Positions 17,484-26,617 of a DNA stretch of 64,000 bases are shown here, in pieces. Numbering within the stretch: position 1 is the stretch's first letter; the number at the start of each line of letters is the position of its first letter. The position numbers were made by a program, and so were the translations under genes. The stretch is from Microvirga sp. 17 mud 1-3 (lineage in GTDB: Bacteria > Pseudomonadota > Alphaproteobacteria > Rhizobiales > Beijerinckiaceae), in contig NZ_CP029481.1 of NCBI RefSeq assembly GCF_003151255.1, positions 1,178,001-1,242,000 of the forward strand. The letters are read 5' to 3'. Under the pieces are notes generated by a model. That model made no database searches. It was not told the DNA's origin and worked only from the letters and a program-made list of their open reading frames with translations.

Positions 17484-20400
17484 TTGCGCGACATCCTGAC
17501 GATTATCGCATCGATCGTGATTCTCATTCTGGCGGTGGCCGTTGCCGCCCCTCCGTTCGTGGATTGGGAGGCGCACCGGGACTCCATCGATCACCTGATC
17601 TCGCGCGCCTCGGGAACTGAAGCTCATACGGAGGGCCGCATCGGCGTGCGCCTCCTGCCGTCGCCGCGCCTGCGCTTCGACCGCCTGCGGCTCGGCGGCA
17701 AGACGCCGGATTCTCCGTCCCTGACGGCGGATTTCGTCTGGGCCGAGATCGCGCTGACGCCGCTGCTGCGTGGCGAGATCCGCTTCACCGAGACCCGGAT
17801 CGGCCGCGCCGACATCCGCGTCCCGGTGGCGCCGGACGGGAGTTGGCGCCTGCCGCAGGACCTGACCGCCGGCAGCGCCCGCAGTCGGGAATGGGCCATC
17901 GACAGCCTGAAGGTCGCCCAACTCCTGGTGACGACGCAGACGCCCACCACCGGCCGCACGGACCAGGCCTATGCGGAGAACGTTTCCATCGAGGGGCAGA
18001 AGCTCGTCGGGCCCTGGAGGGTCGAGGGCACCACGGCGGGAGTGCCGTTCCGGCTCGTGACGGGAGAGCTGACATCTGACAAGACCGTCCAGGTCCGGCT
18101 GTCCGGCGGTGGCGATATCTATCCGCGCTTCGACCTCGACGCGAAGCTCGCCCTGGAGGGGGAGGCGCCCGGAGAGGCGAGCCCGTCCCTTGCCGGCAAG
18201 GCCAAGATCCTCTTCGGTCCGCCGGCCCAGGTGGCGGCAGCGGGCATTCCGATCCCGATCGCCATCGAGACGGATTTCAAGGCCGGCGCCGGGCAGGTGG
18301 TTCTCGACCCCGTGAGCCTCGAAGCCGGGGAGGGGGGCGCCAGCCTGCGCATGGCAGGTCAGGGAAAGGTGCAGCTCAACGATCCCCGGATCTCCCTGAA
18401 GCTCGAAGGTCGCCGGCTCGACGCGGACAGCTTCATCCTGTCCTCCAACGGGCAGGACTTCAAAAGCCGCCTCGCGACATGGTCCATCCCGCATATCTCC
18501 ATCCCGCTCGACCTCGACCTGAAGATCGACAGCATCGGCCTCGCGCAGGAGGAGCTCTCCAACGCGGTCATGCGCCTGTCCGTCGACCGGGGCCGCGCCA
18601 AGGTTGAGCGGATCGACTTCCAGGCGCCGGGCGACACCCGCGTCGCCATGGAAGGAACGGTCGGGCTCACCATCGAGGGCGGGGCGGACGGGAAGGTGGC
18701 GCTCGCGTCGAACCAGTCGGACCGGTTCGCCCGCTATCTCGACCGTCTGGGCCTTCGCTCGCCCTTCCTCAAGGCCCTCGACGGGCGGCCTCTCGAGATG
18801 TCCTCCGACGTCGCGTATTCCAACCCGGTCCTGTCCTTCAACAGGATGCGGGTGAAGACCGGCGACGCCGTCCTGACCGGCAACCTGCGCTACACGGCTC
18901 CGGAGGGAGACGGGCGCGGCAAGCTGGAAGCGCAGGTCGGAATCCAGAATCTCAACCTCGATCAATTGCCCCGCGTGTCGAGCGTGTTCGAGGCGACGCA
19001 GAACCTCGATGTCGGCTTCATCCTGGAAGCGCGCAACGTTCGTGCGGGCAACAGTCCCGAGGCCGGCCGGATCACGGCGCGCATCCTGTCCGACGGGCCC
19101 GCGCTCCTGGTCGAGTCCCTCGAAATTGCAGATCTCGCGAGCGCCAATGCCCGCGTCAGCGGACGCATCGCGCCGGACGGCTCGGGGCGCATTGCCGGAA
19201 AGGTTACGGCGCAGCGCGCAGCGCCGCTGGTGGACCTTCTCGGCAGCGTCTGGATCGGCGGCATTTCCAAGCTCGTGCCGTATTTCCTCCGGGAGGGCGA
19301 CCTCAACCTCGACATCGTGACCGAGCGCGTAGCGCCGCCACCGAATTCGACGGAACTGCGCCTGCGCACCACCGCGAAGGGCACGGCAGCCGGCGGCACT
19401 TTCCTGGGGTCGGTGGATTCCCTCGACGGGCGCACCGAGAACCTGGACGTCACGCTCGTGACGGACAATACGGGACGATGGGTGAACCGCCCCGCCGCTC
19501 CGGCCCTGAAGCGGCCTTCGCAGGTGACCCTGCGCGGCACGCGGGTCGGCTCCGGGCAGTTCAACGTCACTGTGGCAGGCGACGTAGGCGGCGTGAGCAT
19601 CACCACCAAACGCCCCTTCACCCTGAGCGCCGACGACGATGTGGTCGATAGCGGCGAGGCCGAGATTGCGGCCGGCGATATCGCGCCGTTCCTGCAACTG
19701 CTCGGCGACGGCTCAGGTGTCGCGTCTCCGGTGCCGACCCAGGCGCGGATCACCCTGGGGCGGGAGCGGGATGCCTCGCTCGTCACGGTCACCGGGCAGG
19801 TGGCCAACAGCAACGTTCAGGCGCGGCTCGCGGTGCGCTCCCGCTCAGACATCACCGGCGACGTCTCCCTCGACCGCCTGTCCCTGCCATGGCTCGTGAC
19901 GACCATGGCCCTCAACACGCCTCCGAGCCCCGATGCCAACGCCCTCTGGTCGACCGCCCGCTTCGGCCAGAGCGCCCGCCTCGTCAGCGGCGGTCAGGTC
20001 GCCTTCAAGGTCGCCAGCCTGGACCTCGGGCGCGGCCTGCAGGCGACCCGTGCGGGCTTTACGGTCGAGGCGACGGCGGATGGTGTCTCGATCCGCAATC
20101 TCGACGCCATGCTCGGAACCGGAAAGCTCACCGGCTCCACCACGATCACCCGGCAGGGCGCCCTTGCGTCCGTGGTGGGCGATGGGACGATTGCGGATGT
20201 TCCGCTCTCGGCCCTCGCGGGAGCCACTCCCTTCGATGCGCGCGTCTCGGGCAGCCTGAAGTTCGGGACGGCGGCCGATACCATGGCCGGGCTGGTGTCC
20301 AATCTCGGCGGTGCCGGAGAGTGGCGGATCGTCAACCTGCGCATTCCGGACGTCGATCCTTCTGCCTTCGACCGGGCCCTCAAGCGCCTGCTCGCGGATG

Positions 20401-21056
20401 CGGACCCCTTGACCGAGGGCAGGGCCGAGATGGCGCTCGCGGCGGAACTGAGCCGCTCCGCACTCTCGGTCCCGGCCGTGACGACCTCCGCGGCCCTGGT
20501 CGCCGGGTCCCTGCGCCTGTCGCCCTTCGTGGTCCAGAACGCCGCTGCTTCCTGGCAGGGCGCCGTCACCTACGATCTCAAGTCCCTGGCCTTCGAAGCC
20601 CGTGGCACGCTGGCTGCCAGGACGGCGCCGCAGGGCTGGGTCGGCGCACCGCCCTCCATCGGGCTGACCTGGCGCGGCTCGCTGGCGGCGCCCGTGCGGG
20701 AAATCGACGCCGGACCGTTCCGCAACGGCCTTGCGGCCATCGTGCTGAAGCGCGAGCTGGAAAAGATCGAGGCGTTCGAGAAAGCGCAGGCTGAGCGGCA
20801 GCGCCAGATCCAGGCCCAGCAGGAGGCGGAGCGTCGGGCCAAAGCCGCGGCCGAGGAGGCTGCCCGCCAGGCGAAGGCCCGCGAGGAGGCGGATCGTGCC
20901 CGGATCGAGGCGGAGCGGATCCAGTCGCAGCAGCGGAGCGACCCGAACGCGGCCCTGCCGCCTCCGGACGATCAGGTGCCGTTCACCATGCCGCCCCTGA
21001 CCCCGCCGCTGGAACTTGCCCCACCCCCGGCGATCAATTCCCGTCCGGGCGGCTGA
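17484..21056 (+). CDS. AsmA-like envelope protein (1,190 residues)
   Basis: A very long inner-membrane-anchored protein of the AsmA superfamily, which includes bridge-like lipid-transfer proteins between inner and outer membranes. One N-terminal transmembrane helix (DILTIIASIVILILAVAVAA) is followed by FVDWEAHRDSIDHLISRASG and GRIGVRLLPSPRLRFDRLRL, the AsmA N-terminal signature. The long middle is beta-rich and repetitive in style, with the AsmA C-terminal signature near LDAMLGTGKLTGSTTI. Residues about 1090-1155 form a charged, alanine-rich coiled coil (KIEAFEKAQAERQRQIQAQQ), then a proline-rich tail. Initiation is at TTG with GGAGAAAAGG upstream. The last 23 bases overlap the convergent ribbon-helix-helix gene. 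Confidence 0.85.
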   Translation: MRDILTIIASIVILILAVAVAAPPFVDWEAHRDSIDHLISRASGTEAHTEGRIGVRLLPSPRLRFDRLRLGGKTPDSPSLTADFVWAEIALTPLLRGEIRFTETRIGRADIRVPVAPDGSWRLPQDLTAGSARSREWAIDSLKVAQLLVTTQTPTTGRTDQAYAENVSIEGQKLVGPWRVEGTTAGVPFRLVTGELTSDKTVQVRLSGGGDIYPRFDLDAKLALEGEAPGEASPSLAGKAKILFGPPAQVAAAGIPIPIAIETDFKAGAGQVVLDPVSLEAGEGGASLRMAGQGKVQLNDPRISLKLEGRRLDADSFILSSNGQDFKSRLATWSIPHISIPLDLDLKIDSIGLAQEELSNAVMRLSVDRGRAKVERIDFQAPGDTRVAMEGTVGLTIEGGADGKVALASNQSDRFARYLDRLGLRSPFLKALDGRPLEMSSDVAYSNPVLSFNRMRVKTGDAVLTGNLRYTAPEGDGRGKLEAQVGIQNLNLDQLPRVSSVFEATQNLDVGFILEARNVRAGNSPEAGRITARILSDGPALLVESLEIADLASANARVSGRIAPDGSGRIAGKVTAQRAAPLVDLLGSVWIGGISKLVPYFLREGDLNLDIVTERVAPPPNSTELRLRTTAKGTAAGGTFLGSVDSLDGRTENLDVTLVTDNTGRWVNRPAAPALKRPSQVTLRGTRVGSGQFNVTVAGDVGGVSITTKRPFTLSADDDVVDSGEAEIAAGDIAPFLQLLGDGSGVASPVPTQARITLGRERDASLVTVTGQVANSNVQARLAVRSRSDITGDVSLDRLSLPWLVTTMALNTPPSPDANALWSTARFGQSARLVSGGQVAFKVASLDLGRGLQATRAGFTVEATADGVSIRNLDAMLGTGKLTGSTTITRQGALASVVGDGTIADVPLSALAGATPFDARVSGSLKFGTAADTMAGLVSNLGGAGEWRIVNLRIPDVDPSAFDRALKRLLADADPLTEGRAEMALAAELSRSALSVPAVTTSAALVAGSLRLSPFVVQNAAASWQGAVTYDLKSLAFEARGTLAARTAPQGWVGAPPSIGLTWRGSLAAPVREIDAGPFRNGLAAIVLKRELEKIEAFEKAQAERQRQIQAQQEAERRAKAAAEEAARQAKAREEADRARIEAERIQSQQRSDPNAALPPPDDQVPFTMPPLTPPLELAPPPAINSRPGG

Positions 21057-21279
21057 GGCGCTCACGCAGGTCGTCGAGCACGAAGACCCGGATGGCCGAG
21101 GATAGGTTCTGCGCGCCGCGTTCCGCGTCGATCAGACCGATCAGGGCCTGGACCGAAGTCGAGCGGCGTGTCGCGATCTCGCGCAGGGCCTGCCAGAACG
21201 GCTCTTCCAGGGAAATGCTCGTGCGGTGTCCCGCAATGGAGACCGAGCGCTTGAGGATGCCGGCGCCCAGGGAAGCCAT
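21034..21279 (-). CDS. Ribbon-helix-helix domain protein (RHH_4 type)
   Basis: An 81-residue small protein. The segment SVSIAGHRTSISLEEPFWQA followed by LREIATRRSTSVQALIGLID is a ribbon-helix-helix fold of the kind common in alphaproteobacteria, and RVFVLDDLRERL closes the domain. It could bind DNA as a dimer, possibly its own operon; that is inference. It is the third gene after fumC and a DUF4169 gene, separated from the latter by one base, so the three are very probably one transcript. Confidence 0.8.
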   Translation of the reverse strand: MASLGAGILKRSVSIAGHRTSISLEEPFWQALREIATRRSTSVQALIGLIDAERGAQNLSSAIRVFVLDDLRERLSRPDGN

Positions 21280-21280
21280 G

Positions 21281-21466
21281 TCAGGGCGTGTCCTCGTCGC
21301 GTTTGTGCCCGTCGAGGCGGCGCTCGGTGAGGGTCTTCTCCGCCTCGGTCTTGTCCCGTTCGGCCTTGGTGCGGCCGAACAGGACGCGATTTTCGGCGGC
21401 GCGGGCCTCCTTGTCGGCCCGCGCCTTGCGTTTGCGCGCCTGGCGCAGATTGACGATCTCGGCCAT
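21281..21466 (-). CDS. DUF4169 family small basic protein
   Basis: A 61-residue, highly charged helical protein starting MAEIVNLRQARKRKARADKE and continuing ARAAENRVLFGRTKAERDKT, the whole-length DUF4169 pattern. No function is known. It lies 14 bases downstream of fumC and one base upstream of the ribbon-helix-helix gene on the same strand. The association with fumC is seen widely in Hyphomicrobiales (from memory). Confidence 0.85.
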   Translation of the reverse strand: MAEIVNLRQARKRKARADKEARAAENRVLFGRTKAERDKTEAEKTLTERRLDGHKRDEDTP

Positions 21467-21480
21467 GGCGCGTCCGGTCC

Positions 21481-22875
21481 TTACTCGCCCGGCGACAACA
21501 TGGTCTCGGGCCGCACCACGGCATCGAAATCGGCCTCGGAGACGCCCGCCTTCAGGGCTTCCTCCTTGAGAGTCGTGCCGTTCTTGTGCGCGGTCTTCGC
21601 GATCGCGGCCGCCTTGTCGTAGCCGATCTTCGGCGCAAGGGCCGTGACCAGCATCAGGGAGCGCTGCATCAGGTCCTTCAGGCGCTCGTGGTTCGGCTCG
21701 ATGCCGACGACGCAGTTATCCGTGAAGCTGACGGCGCCGTCCGCCAGGAGGCGGATCGACTGCAGCACCGCGTAGGCGATCACGGGCTTGAACACGTTGA
21801 GCTCGAAATGGCCCTGGCTCGCCGCGAACGTCACGGTGGTCTGGTTGCCGGCTACCTGGGCGCAGAGCATCGTCAGGGCCTCGGCCTGGGTCGGATTGAC
21901 CTTGCCGGGCATGATCGACGAGCCGGGCTCGTTCTCGGGCAGCGAGATCTCGCCGATGCCGGAGCGCGGGCCGGAGCCCATCAACCGGACGTCGTTGGCG
22001 ATCTTGAACAGGCCCGCCGCGAGGCTCGACAGGGCGCCCTGGGTGAAGACGAGGGCGTCGTGCGAGGCCAGGGCCTCGAACTTGTTGGCCGCCGACGTGA
22101 AGGGCAGGGCGGTCAGCTCCATGACCTTCGCGGCGAAGCGGTCGGCGAATTCCGGATGGGCGTTGAGGCCGGTCCCGACGGCCGTGCCGCCCTGCGCGAG
22201 GGCGTAGATGCCCGGCAGGGTCGCCTCGATGCGCGCGATGCCGAGTTGCACCTGCATCGCATAGCCGGAGAACTCCTGGCCGAGGGTGACCGGGGTCGCG
22301 TCCTGCAGGTGGGTGCGGCCGATCTTCACGATGTCTTTGAAGGCCTTGGCCTTGTCGTCGAGGGCCTTGTGCAGGTGCTTGAGGGCCGGGAGAAGCCGGT
22401 CGTTGATCTCACGCGCAACCGCGATGTGCATGGCGGTCGGGAACGAATCGTTCGACGACTGGCCCATATTGACGTGGTCGTTCGGATGAACGGGCTTCTT
22501 CGAGCCGCGCTCGCCGCCGAGGCGCTCGATGGCGAGGTTCGAGAGAACCTCGTTCATGTTCATGTTGGACTGCGTGCCCGAGCCCGTCTGCCACACGACC
22601 AGCGGAAATTCGTCGTCGTACTTGCCCTGCACCACGTCGGCGGCGGCGCTCACGATGGCTTCGGCAAGGCGCGGGTCGAGCTTGCCGAGATCCTTGTTCA
22701 CAAGGGCGGCGGCCTGCTTCACGATGGCCATCGCGTGAACGAGGGGGAGCGGCATGTGCTCACCGCCGATGCGGAAATTCTGAATCGAACGCTGCGTCTG
22801 GGCACCCCAGAGCTTGTCGGCGGGAACTTCGATGGGGCCGAAGGTATCGGTTTCGGTACGGGTTGAGGGCGACAT
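21481..22875 (-). CDS. fumC: Class II fumarate hydratase
   Basis: A 464-residue oxygen-stable fumarase of the citric acid cycle interconverting fumarate and malate. The N-terminus [20 protein letters not shown] is typical, [15 protein letters not shown] and [20 protein letters not shown] are the substrate-binding blocks, [13 protein letters not shown] carries the catalytic region, and [15 protein letters not shown] is the superfamily signature loop. Length is normal. Two small conserved genes follow in the same direction. Confidence 0.96.
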   Translation of the reverse strand: MSPSTRTETDTFGPIEVPADKLWGAQTQRSIQNFRIGGEHMPLPLVHAMAIVKQAAALVNKDLGKLDPRLAEAIVSAAADVVQGKYDDEFPLVVWQTGSGTQSNMNMNEVLSNLAIERLGGERGSKKPVHPNDHVNMGQSSNDSFPTAMHIAVAREINDRLLPALKHLHKALDDKAKAFKDIVKIGRTHLQDATPVTLGQEFSGYAMQVQLGIARIEATLPGIYALAQGGTAVGTGLNAHPEFADRFAAKVMELTALPFTSAANKFEALASHDALVFTQGALSSLAAGLFKIANDVRLMGSGPRSGIGEISLPENEPGSSIMPGKVNPTQAEALTMLCAQVAGNQTTVTFAASQGHFELNVFKPVIAYAVLQSIRLLADGAVSFTDNCVVGIEPNHERLKDLMQRSLMLVTALAPKIGYDKAAAIAKTAHKNGTTLKEEALKAGVSEADFDAVVRPETMLSPGE

Positions 22876-22950
22876 CCTGACCTCTTTCGATGGGGGTTCG
22901 TGTTCTTATCTCAAGTTTTGCGGCCCGCAACAGCACACGGACCCTAAGGC

Positions 22951-24369
22951 ATGTCAAATTCCATGAGCGAGACCGTCGAGACGCCGCTTTTCCGCCCGCC
23001 GGCGCCCCGGCCGCGGACCGAGCCCATGGGGCTGCTGGCCTTTCTGCTCGCGATCCGCCGGAATCCTCTCGCCACCTGGATGGACAAGCATTTCGAGGAG
23101 CCGGTGGTTTCCGGAGAGGGCGTCCTCGGGCGCATGACCGTGGTCAACGACCCGGCCGTGATCCGCCACGTTCTCGTCGACAACGCCGCCAATTACCGCA
23201 AGGACGACCTGCAGATCCGCATCCTGGCGCCCGGCCTCGGGCGCGGGTTGCTGACCGCCGAGGGGGAGGAGTGGCGCCTCCAGCGGCGGACCCTGGCGCC
23301 GCTCTTCAACCCGCGCACGGTCGCCGGGTTCTTCCCGGCCATGGTGGGGGCGGCGGACCGCCTCGTGCGGCGCTGGCAGCGCCGGCCGGACGGGCGGATC
23401 GTCGATGCCTCCCTGGAAATGACCCGCATCACCCTCGACGTGCTGGAGCGGACGATCTTCACCCAAGGGGTCGCCCGCGATCCGGATGCCCTGGCCCGGG
23501 CCATCACCCGCTATTTCGAAGGAATCGGCCGGGTGGACCCCATCGACATCTTCGGCTGGCCCGATTGGGTGCCCCGCATCGGGCGTCTCAGGGCGCGGCC
23601 GGCGGTCCGGTTCTTCGACGAGATGGTCGAGGAGCTGATCGGGGCCCGCAAGGCCCTGATCGCCCGGGGCGAACCCGCCCCCCGGGACATCCTGACCCTG
23701 CTCCTCGAAGCCGCCGACCCGGAAACGGGCCGGGGGCTGACCGACGAGGACGTGCGCGCCAACATCGTGACCTTCATCGGCGCCGGCCACGAGACCACGG
23801 CCAATGCCCTCTCCTGGTCCCTGTACCTGCTCTCGCAGGACCCGAAATCCCGGTTGCGGATCGAGGAGGAGGTGGACCGGGTGCTGGGCGAGGGCCCCTT
23901 CGAGGTCCGGCATCTCGAAAAACTCGTCTTCACCCGCGCGGTGATCGACGAGGCCCTGCGCCTCTATCCGCCCGCGCCCTTTCTCAGCCGTGCTGCCATG
24001 GCGGACGACCGGATCGGCGACCTGCACATCCCAGCCGGCTCGGTCGTCACGGTCGCGCCCTATGTCCTGCACCGGCACCGGACGCTCTGGCGCGATCCTG
24101 ATGCCTTCGACCCCGAGCGCTTCCTGCCTGAGAACCGGGACAGGATCGACCGCTTCGCCTATCTGCCGTTCGGCGCAGGGCCGCGGGTCTGCATCGGGGC
24201 CAGCTTCGCGCTCCAGGAGGCGACCATTGTCCTCGCGAGCGTGGTGCGCGCCGTGCGGCTCGATCTGGCAAAGGGGCACGAAGTCCGGCCCCTGCATCGC
24301 ATCACCTTGAGACCGGAGGGTGGCCTGCCCATGAGACTGACGCACCGAAAAAGCAAAAAGGCGGCCTGA
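22951..24369 (+). CDS. Cytochrome P450
   Basis: A 472-residue soluble-type P450 monooxygenase. The I-helix oxygen motif AGHETT is at residues 278-283, the ExxR of helix K at 334-337 (EALR), the PERF segment follows (DAFDPERFLPEN), and the heme-binding loop FGAGPRVCIG supplies the axial thiolate at Cys414. There is no N-terminal membrane anchor. The substrate is unknown; no ferredoxin or reductase gene is adjacent, so electrons must come from elsewhere. The stop codon TGA sits in the loop of the terminator used by the convergent sspB gene. Confidence 0.93.
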   Translation: MSNSMSETVETPLFRPPAPRPRTEPMGLLAFLLAIRRNPLATWMDKHFEEPVVSGEGVLGRMTVVNDPAVIRHVLVDNAANYRKDDLQIRILAPGLGRGLLTAEGEEWRLQRRTLAPLFNPRTVAGFFPAMVGAADRLVRRWQRRPDGRIVDASLEMTRITLDVLERTIFTQGVARDPDALARAITRYFEGIGRVDPIDIFGWPDWVPRIGRLRARPAVRFFDEMVEELIGARKALIARGEPAPRDILTLLLEAADPETGRGLTDEDVRANIVTFIGAGHETTANALSWSLYLLSQDPKSRLRIEEEVDRVLGEGPFEVRHLEKLVFTRAVIDEALRLYPPAPFLSRAAMADDRIGDLHIPAGSVVTVAPYVLHRHRTLWRDPDAFDPERFLPENRDRIDRFAYLPFGAGPRVCIGASFALQEATIVLASVVRAVRLDLAKGHEVRPLHRITLRPEGGLPMRLTHRKSKKAA

Positions 24370-24378
24370 GGCCGCCTT
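24358..24378 (-). terminator. Intrinsic terminator of sspB
   Basis: On the minus strand AAGGCGGCC, a three-base loop and GGCCGCCTT are followed by TTTGC, 20 bases after the sspB stop. On the plus strand the three loop bases are the TGA stop of the cytochrome P450 gene, so the terminator is built over the end of the convergent gene. Confidence 0.8.
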
Positions 24379-24397
24379 CGTAGCCAAAAGCGAGAGG

Positions 24398-25000
24398 TCA
24401 GTTCTTCTTGCGGAACGCGTCGAGGCTGACGACCTGGGCGGTGCCTTCGGGCTTCGCACCCTCGGCCTGAGCGGGCTCGCCCGCTTCCGCCTGAGGCGGT
24501 TCCTCAGCCGGGGCTGGGGGCTTCTTGGCCTTCGGCGCCTTCTCGGTGGTTCCGGCCTTGGGGCGCTTCAGCTCGACAGGCTGCGAATCGCCCGTGCGCT
24601 TCGGCGCGGGAGCCTCTTCCTCGATCTCGTCCTCCTCCTCGCCCTCAGTCGTGAACTTGAGGCCGAATTGCACGGAAGGATCGAAGAAGCCGGTCAGGGC
24701 TTCGAAGGGGATCAGCAGCCGCTCCGGCACACCCGAGAAGGACAGGCCGATCTCGAAGGTATGTTCGGTGACGTTGAGGTCCCAGAACTGGTGCTGGAGG
24801 ACGATGGTCATCTCCTGCGGGTATTTCTCGCGCAGTCGGTTGGAGAGCCGTACGCCCGGAAAATCGGTGCGGAAGGAGATGTAGAAATGGTGCTCGCCGG
24901 GCAGCCCGTCTTTCCCGGCATCGATCAGGACCTTGCGCACCACGCTTTTCAGCGCGTCCTGCACAAGTAGATCGTAGCGGATCAGGTCTTTACCGGCCAT
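24398..25000 (-). CDS. sspB: SspB family protein, ClpXP adaptor for ssrA-tagged proteins (alpha type)
   Basis: A 200-residue adaptor that binds the tmRNA-encoded tag and delivers tagged proteins to ClpXP. The N-terminal domain (IRYDLLVQDALKSVVRKVL, HHFYISFRTDFPGVRLS, LQHQFWDLNV, FEIGLSFSGVPERLLIPFEA) is the SspB fold. A long acidic and proline-rich linker follows, and the last residues (VVSLDAFRKKN) resemble the ClpX-docking tail of other SspB proteins. The tmRNA gene lies immediately upstream on the same strand, an unusually direct pairing of adaptor and tag. Confidence 0.93.
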   Translation of the reverse strand: MAGKDLIRYDLLVQDALKSVVRKVLIDAGKDGLPGEHHFYISFRTDFPGVRLSNRLREKYPQEMTIVLQHQFWDLNVTEHTFEIGLSFSGVPERLLIPFEALTGFFDPSVQFGLKFTTEGEEEDEIEEEAPAPKRTGDSQPVELKRPKAGTTEKAPKAKKPPAPAEEPPQAEAGEPAQAEGAKPEGTAQVVSLDAFRKKN

Positions 25001-25026
25001 GAGGGAGCCCTTGAGGAAGAGGAAGT

Positions 25027-25345
25027 GGAGGCTTCTGTTGCCAGGTGCCTCCGAACCCCGCCTAACGGTGCTACCCGTTAGGGCTTTGAATCGGCTTTAG
25101 AAGCTGCTTACGCAGCCACCGCAACCGGAGCATAGTTGTCGTTGGCAACTATTGAATCGGCCCGATAACGGCGGAACCATGCCGAGCGAAAGTCTACCCT
25201 TTACGCCCTCGTCGATCCTATTTCGCCCCCGCCGAAACCTAGGCTCAGCCTGGGTTTTGGTGGAGGCGCCGGGTACCGCCCCCGGGTCCGATGGGTTTAT
25301 TTCGATAGCCGTTTATCGCCATAGCCGACCTCGCAGCCGGCACAC
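25027..25345 (-). ncRNA. ssrA: Two-piece (circularly permuted) tmRNA
   Basis: Read on the minus strand. The acceptor piece comes first: it ends with CGCCTCC-ACCA at 25258, preceded by a T-arm-like hairpin (CCGGG/CCCGG). A 27-base intervening segment (25257-25231) folds on itself. The coding piece then begins GGGGGCG at 25230, which pairs with CGCCTCC of the acceptor, including a G3-U pair, the alanine identity element. The tag reading frame runs 25146-25108 and encodes ANDNYAPVAVAA followed by TAA; with the charged alanine the tag is AANDNYAPVAVAA. A hairpin CCTAACGG/CCGTTAGG follows the frame. Mature ends on the 5' side and the 3' end at about 25027 are approximate. Confidence 0.93.
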
Positions 25346-25347
25346 CC

Positions 25348-25376
25348 AATATAAGAAAGCCGGGCGCATTTTGAAA
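25348..25376 (-). promoter_or_regulatory. Probable ssrA promoter
   Basis: On the minus strand TTTCAA (-35 like, 25376-25371) and TATATT (-10, 25353-25348) are separated by 17 bases, placing the start a few bases before the acceptor piece at about 25340. The -10 is good and the -35 is weak. Confidence 0.5.
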
Positions 25377-25460
25377 GAGCGGGGGACAAGTTCCGTTGGG
25401 ATGATTTGCGCTCTCGGAACCTCCCGGGCGGCTGGCCTATAAAGAGACGAGGAGCACTTC

Positions 25461-26255
25461 ATGCAGGCGTATCACGATCTTCTCAGACGAATCCTGGACG
25501 AGGGCATTCGCAAGGACGACCGCACCGGCACCGGCACGCTGTCCGTCTTCGGGCACCAGATGCGTTTCGACCTCAGCCAGGGCTTCCCTCTGGTGACGAC
25601 CAAGAAGCTGCACCTGCGCTCCATCGTTCACGAGCTGCTCTGGTTCCTGAAGGGCGACACCAATGTCCGCTACCTGCAGGAGAACGGTGTCACGATCTGG
25701 GACGAATGGGCGGACGAGAACGGCGATCTCGGCCCCGTCTACGGCAAGCAGTGGCGCTCCTGGGCGAAGCCTGACGGCGGCTCGGTCGACCAGATCCAAT
25801 GGGTGCTGGACGAGATTCGGCGCAATCCCGATTCCCGCCGGCTCATCGTCTCGGCCTGGAACCCCGCCGAGCTCGACCAGATGGCGCTCGCGCCCTGCCA
25901 TTGCTTGTTTCAGTTCTACGTGGCCGAGGGGCGGCTCTCCTGCCAGCTCTACCAGCGCTCCGCTGACGTGTTCCTGGGCGTGCCCTTCAACATCGCGTCC
26001 TACGCACTCCTGACCCACATGATGGCCCAGGCGACAGGCCTTCAGCCGGGAGATTTCGTCCATTCCTTCGGGGATGCGCATCTCTACATGAACCACCTGG
26101 AGCAGGCGCGCCTGCAATTGTCCCGGGAGCCTCGGCCCCTGCCGCACCTGCGCCTCAACCCGGCGGTGCGCTCCCTGTTCGACTTCACGTTCGACGACAT
26201 CGCCATCGAGGATTACGATCCTCACCCGGCGATCAAGGCGCCCGTCGCGGTGTAG
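25461..26255 (+). CDS. thyA: Thymidylate synthase
   Basis: A 264-residue ThyA, the classic length, converting dUMP to dTMP with methylenetetrahydrofolate. Visible blocks are [70 protein letters not shown], the active-site Cys in [12 protein letters not shown], and [25 protein letters not shown] precedes the ATG. It leads a four-gene run that ends with folA, which regenerates the dihydrofolate produced by this reaction. Confidence 0.97.
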   Translation: MQAYHDLLRRILDEGIRKDDRTGTGTLSVFGHQMRFDLSQGFPLVTTKKLHLRSIVHELLWFLKGDTNVRYLQENGVTIWDEWADENGDLGPVYGKQWRSWAKPDGGSVDQIQWVLDEIRRNPDSRRLIVSAWNPAELDQMALAPCHCLFQFYVAEGRLSCQLYQRSADVFLGVPFNIASYALLTHMMAQATGLQPGDFVHSFGDAHLYMNHLEQARLQLSREPRPLPHLRLNPAVRSLFDFTFDDIAIEDYDPHPAIKAPVAV

Positions 26256-26258
26256 GCC

Positions 26259-26579
26259 ATGGGCCGGCGCGAGATCATCGAGAGCGCCGTCCGGATCCTC
26301 GCGCCGCGCATCCCGCGGCACGAATTCGAGGCGGTGACCGATCACGCCCTCGGCAGCCGCGGCCTCCATACGGCGACGCCCGAAACTGCTGCCTGGCTGT
26401 CCCTCGTGGCCTATATCCGCCACCGCTTCACCGACTACGACGAGCTGCTCGAGGACGGCTACGACACGGACAGCGCCCGCTTCTTCGTTCTCGACCACAT
26501 GAACGAGGTCCTGGAGGAGTGGGGCTCCCCACGCCGTATCAAGGCGGAGGACGAGAAGGCCGAAGACGGGACGGATTGA
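26259..26579 (+). CDS. DUF2293 domain protein
   Basis: A 106-residue protein matching DUF2293 over most of its length (VRILAPRIPRHEFEAVTDHA, then SLVAYIRHRFTDYDELLEDG and ARFFVLDHMNEVLEEWG). Function unknown. It starts 3 bases after the thyA stop. The acidic C-terminal tail is probably disordered. It is soluble, with no signal peptide. Confidence 0.8.
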   Translation: MGRREIIESAVRILAPRIPRHEFEAVTDHALGSRGLHTATPETAAWLSLVAYIRHRFTDYDELLEDGYDTDSARFFVLDHMNEVLEEWGSPRRIKAEDEKAEDGTD

Positions 26580-26617
26580 GGCTCGACAGGGCCGGCGGGC
26601 TTGGGCACAACCGTCCT

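Noticed and set aside
15723..19697. A 1,324-codon open frame on the minus strand
   Set aside because: It is antisense to the thioesterase-dehydrogenase-AsmA region, where three recognised families are coded on defined strands. Its product is Arg/His/Asp/Gly-rich without motifs, the usual shadow of high third-position G+C.
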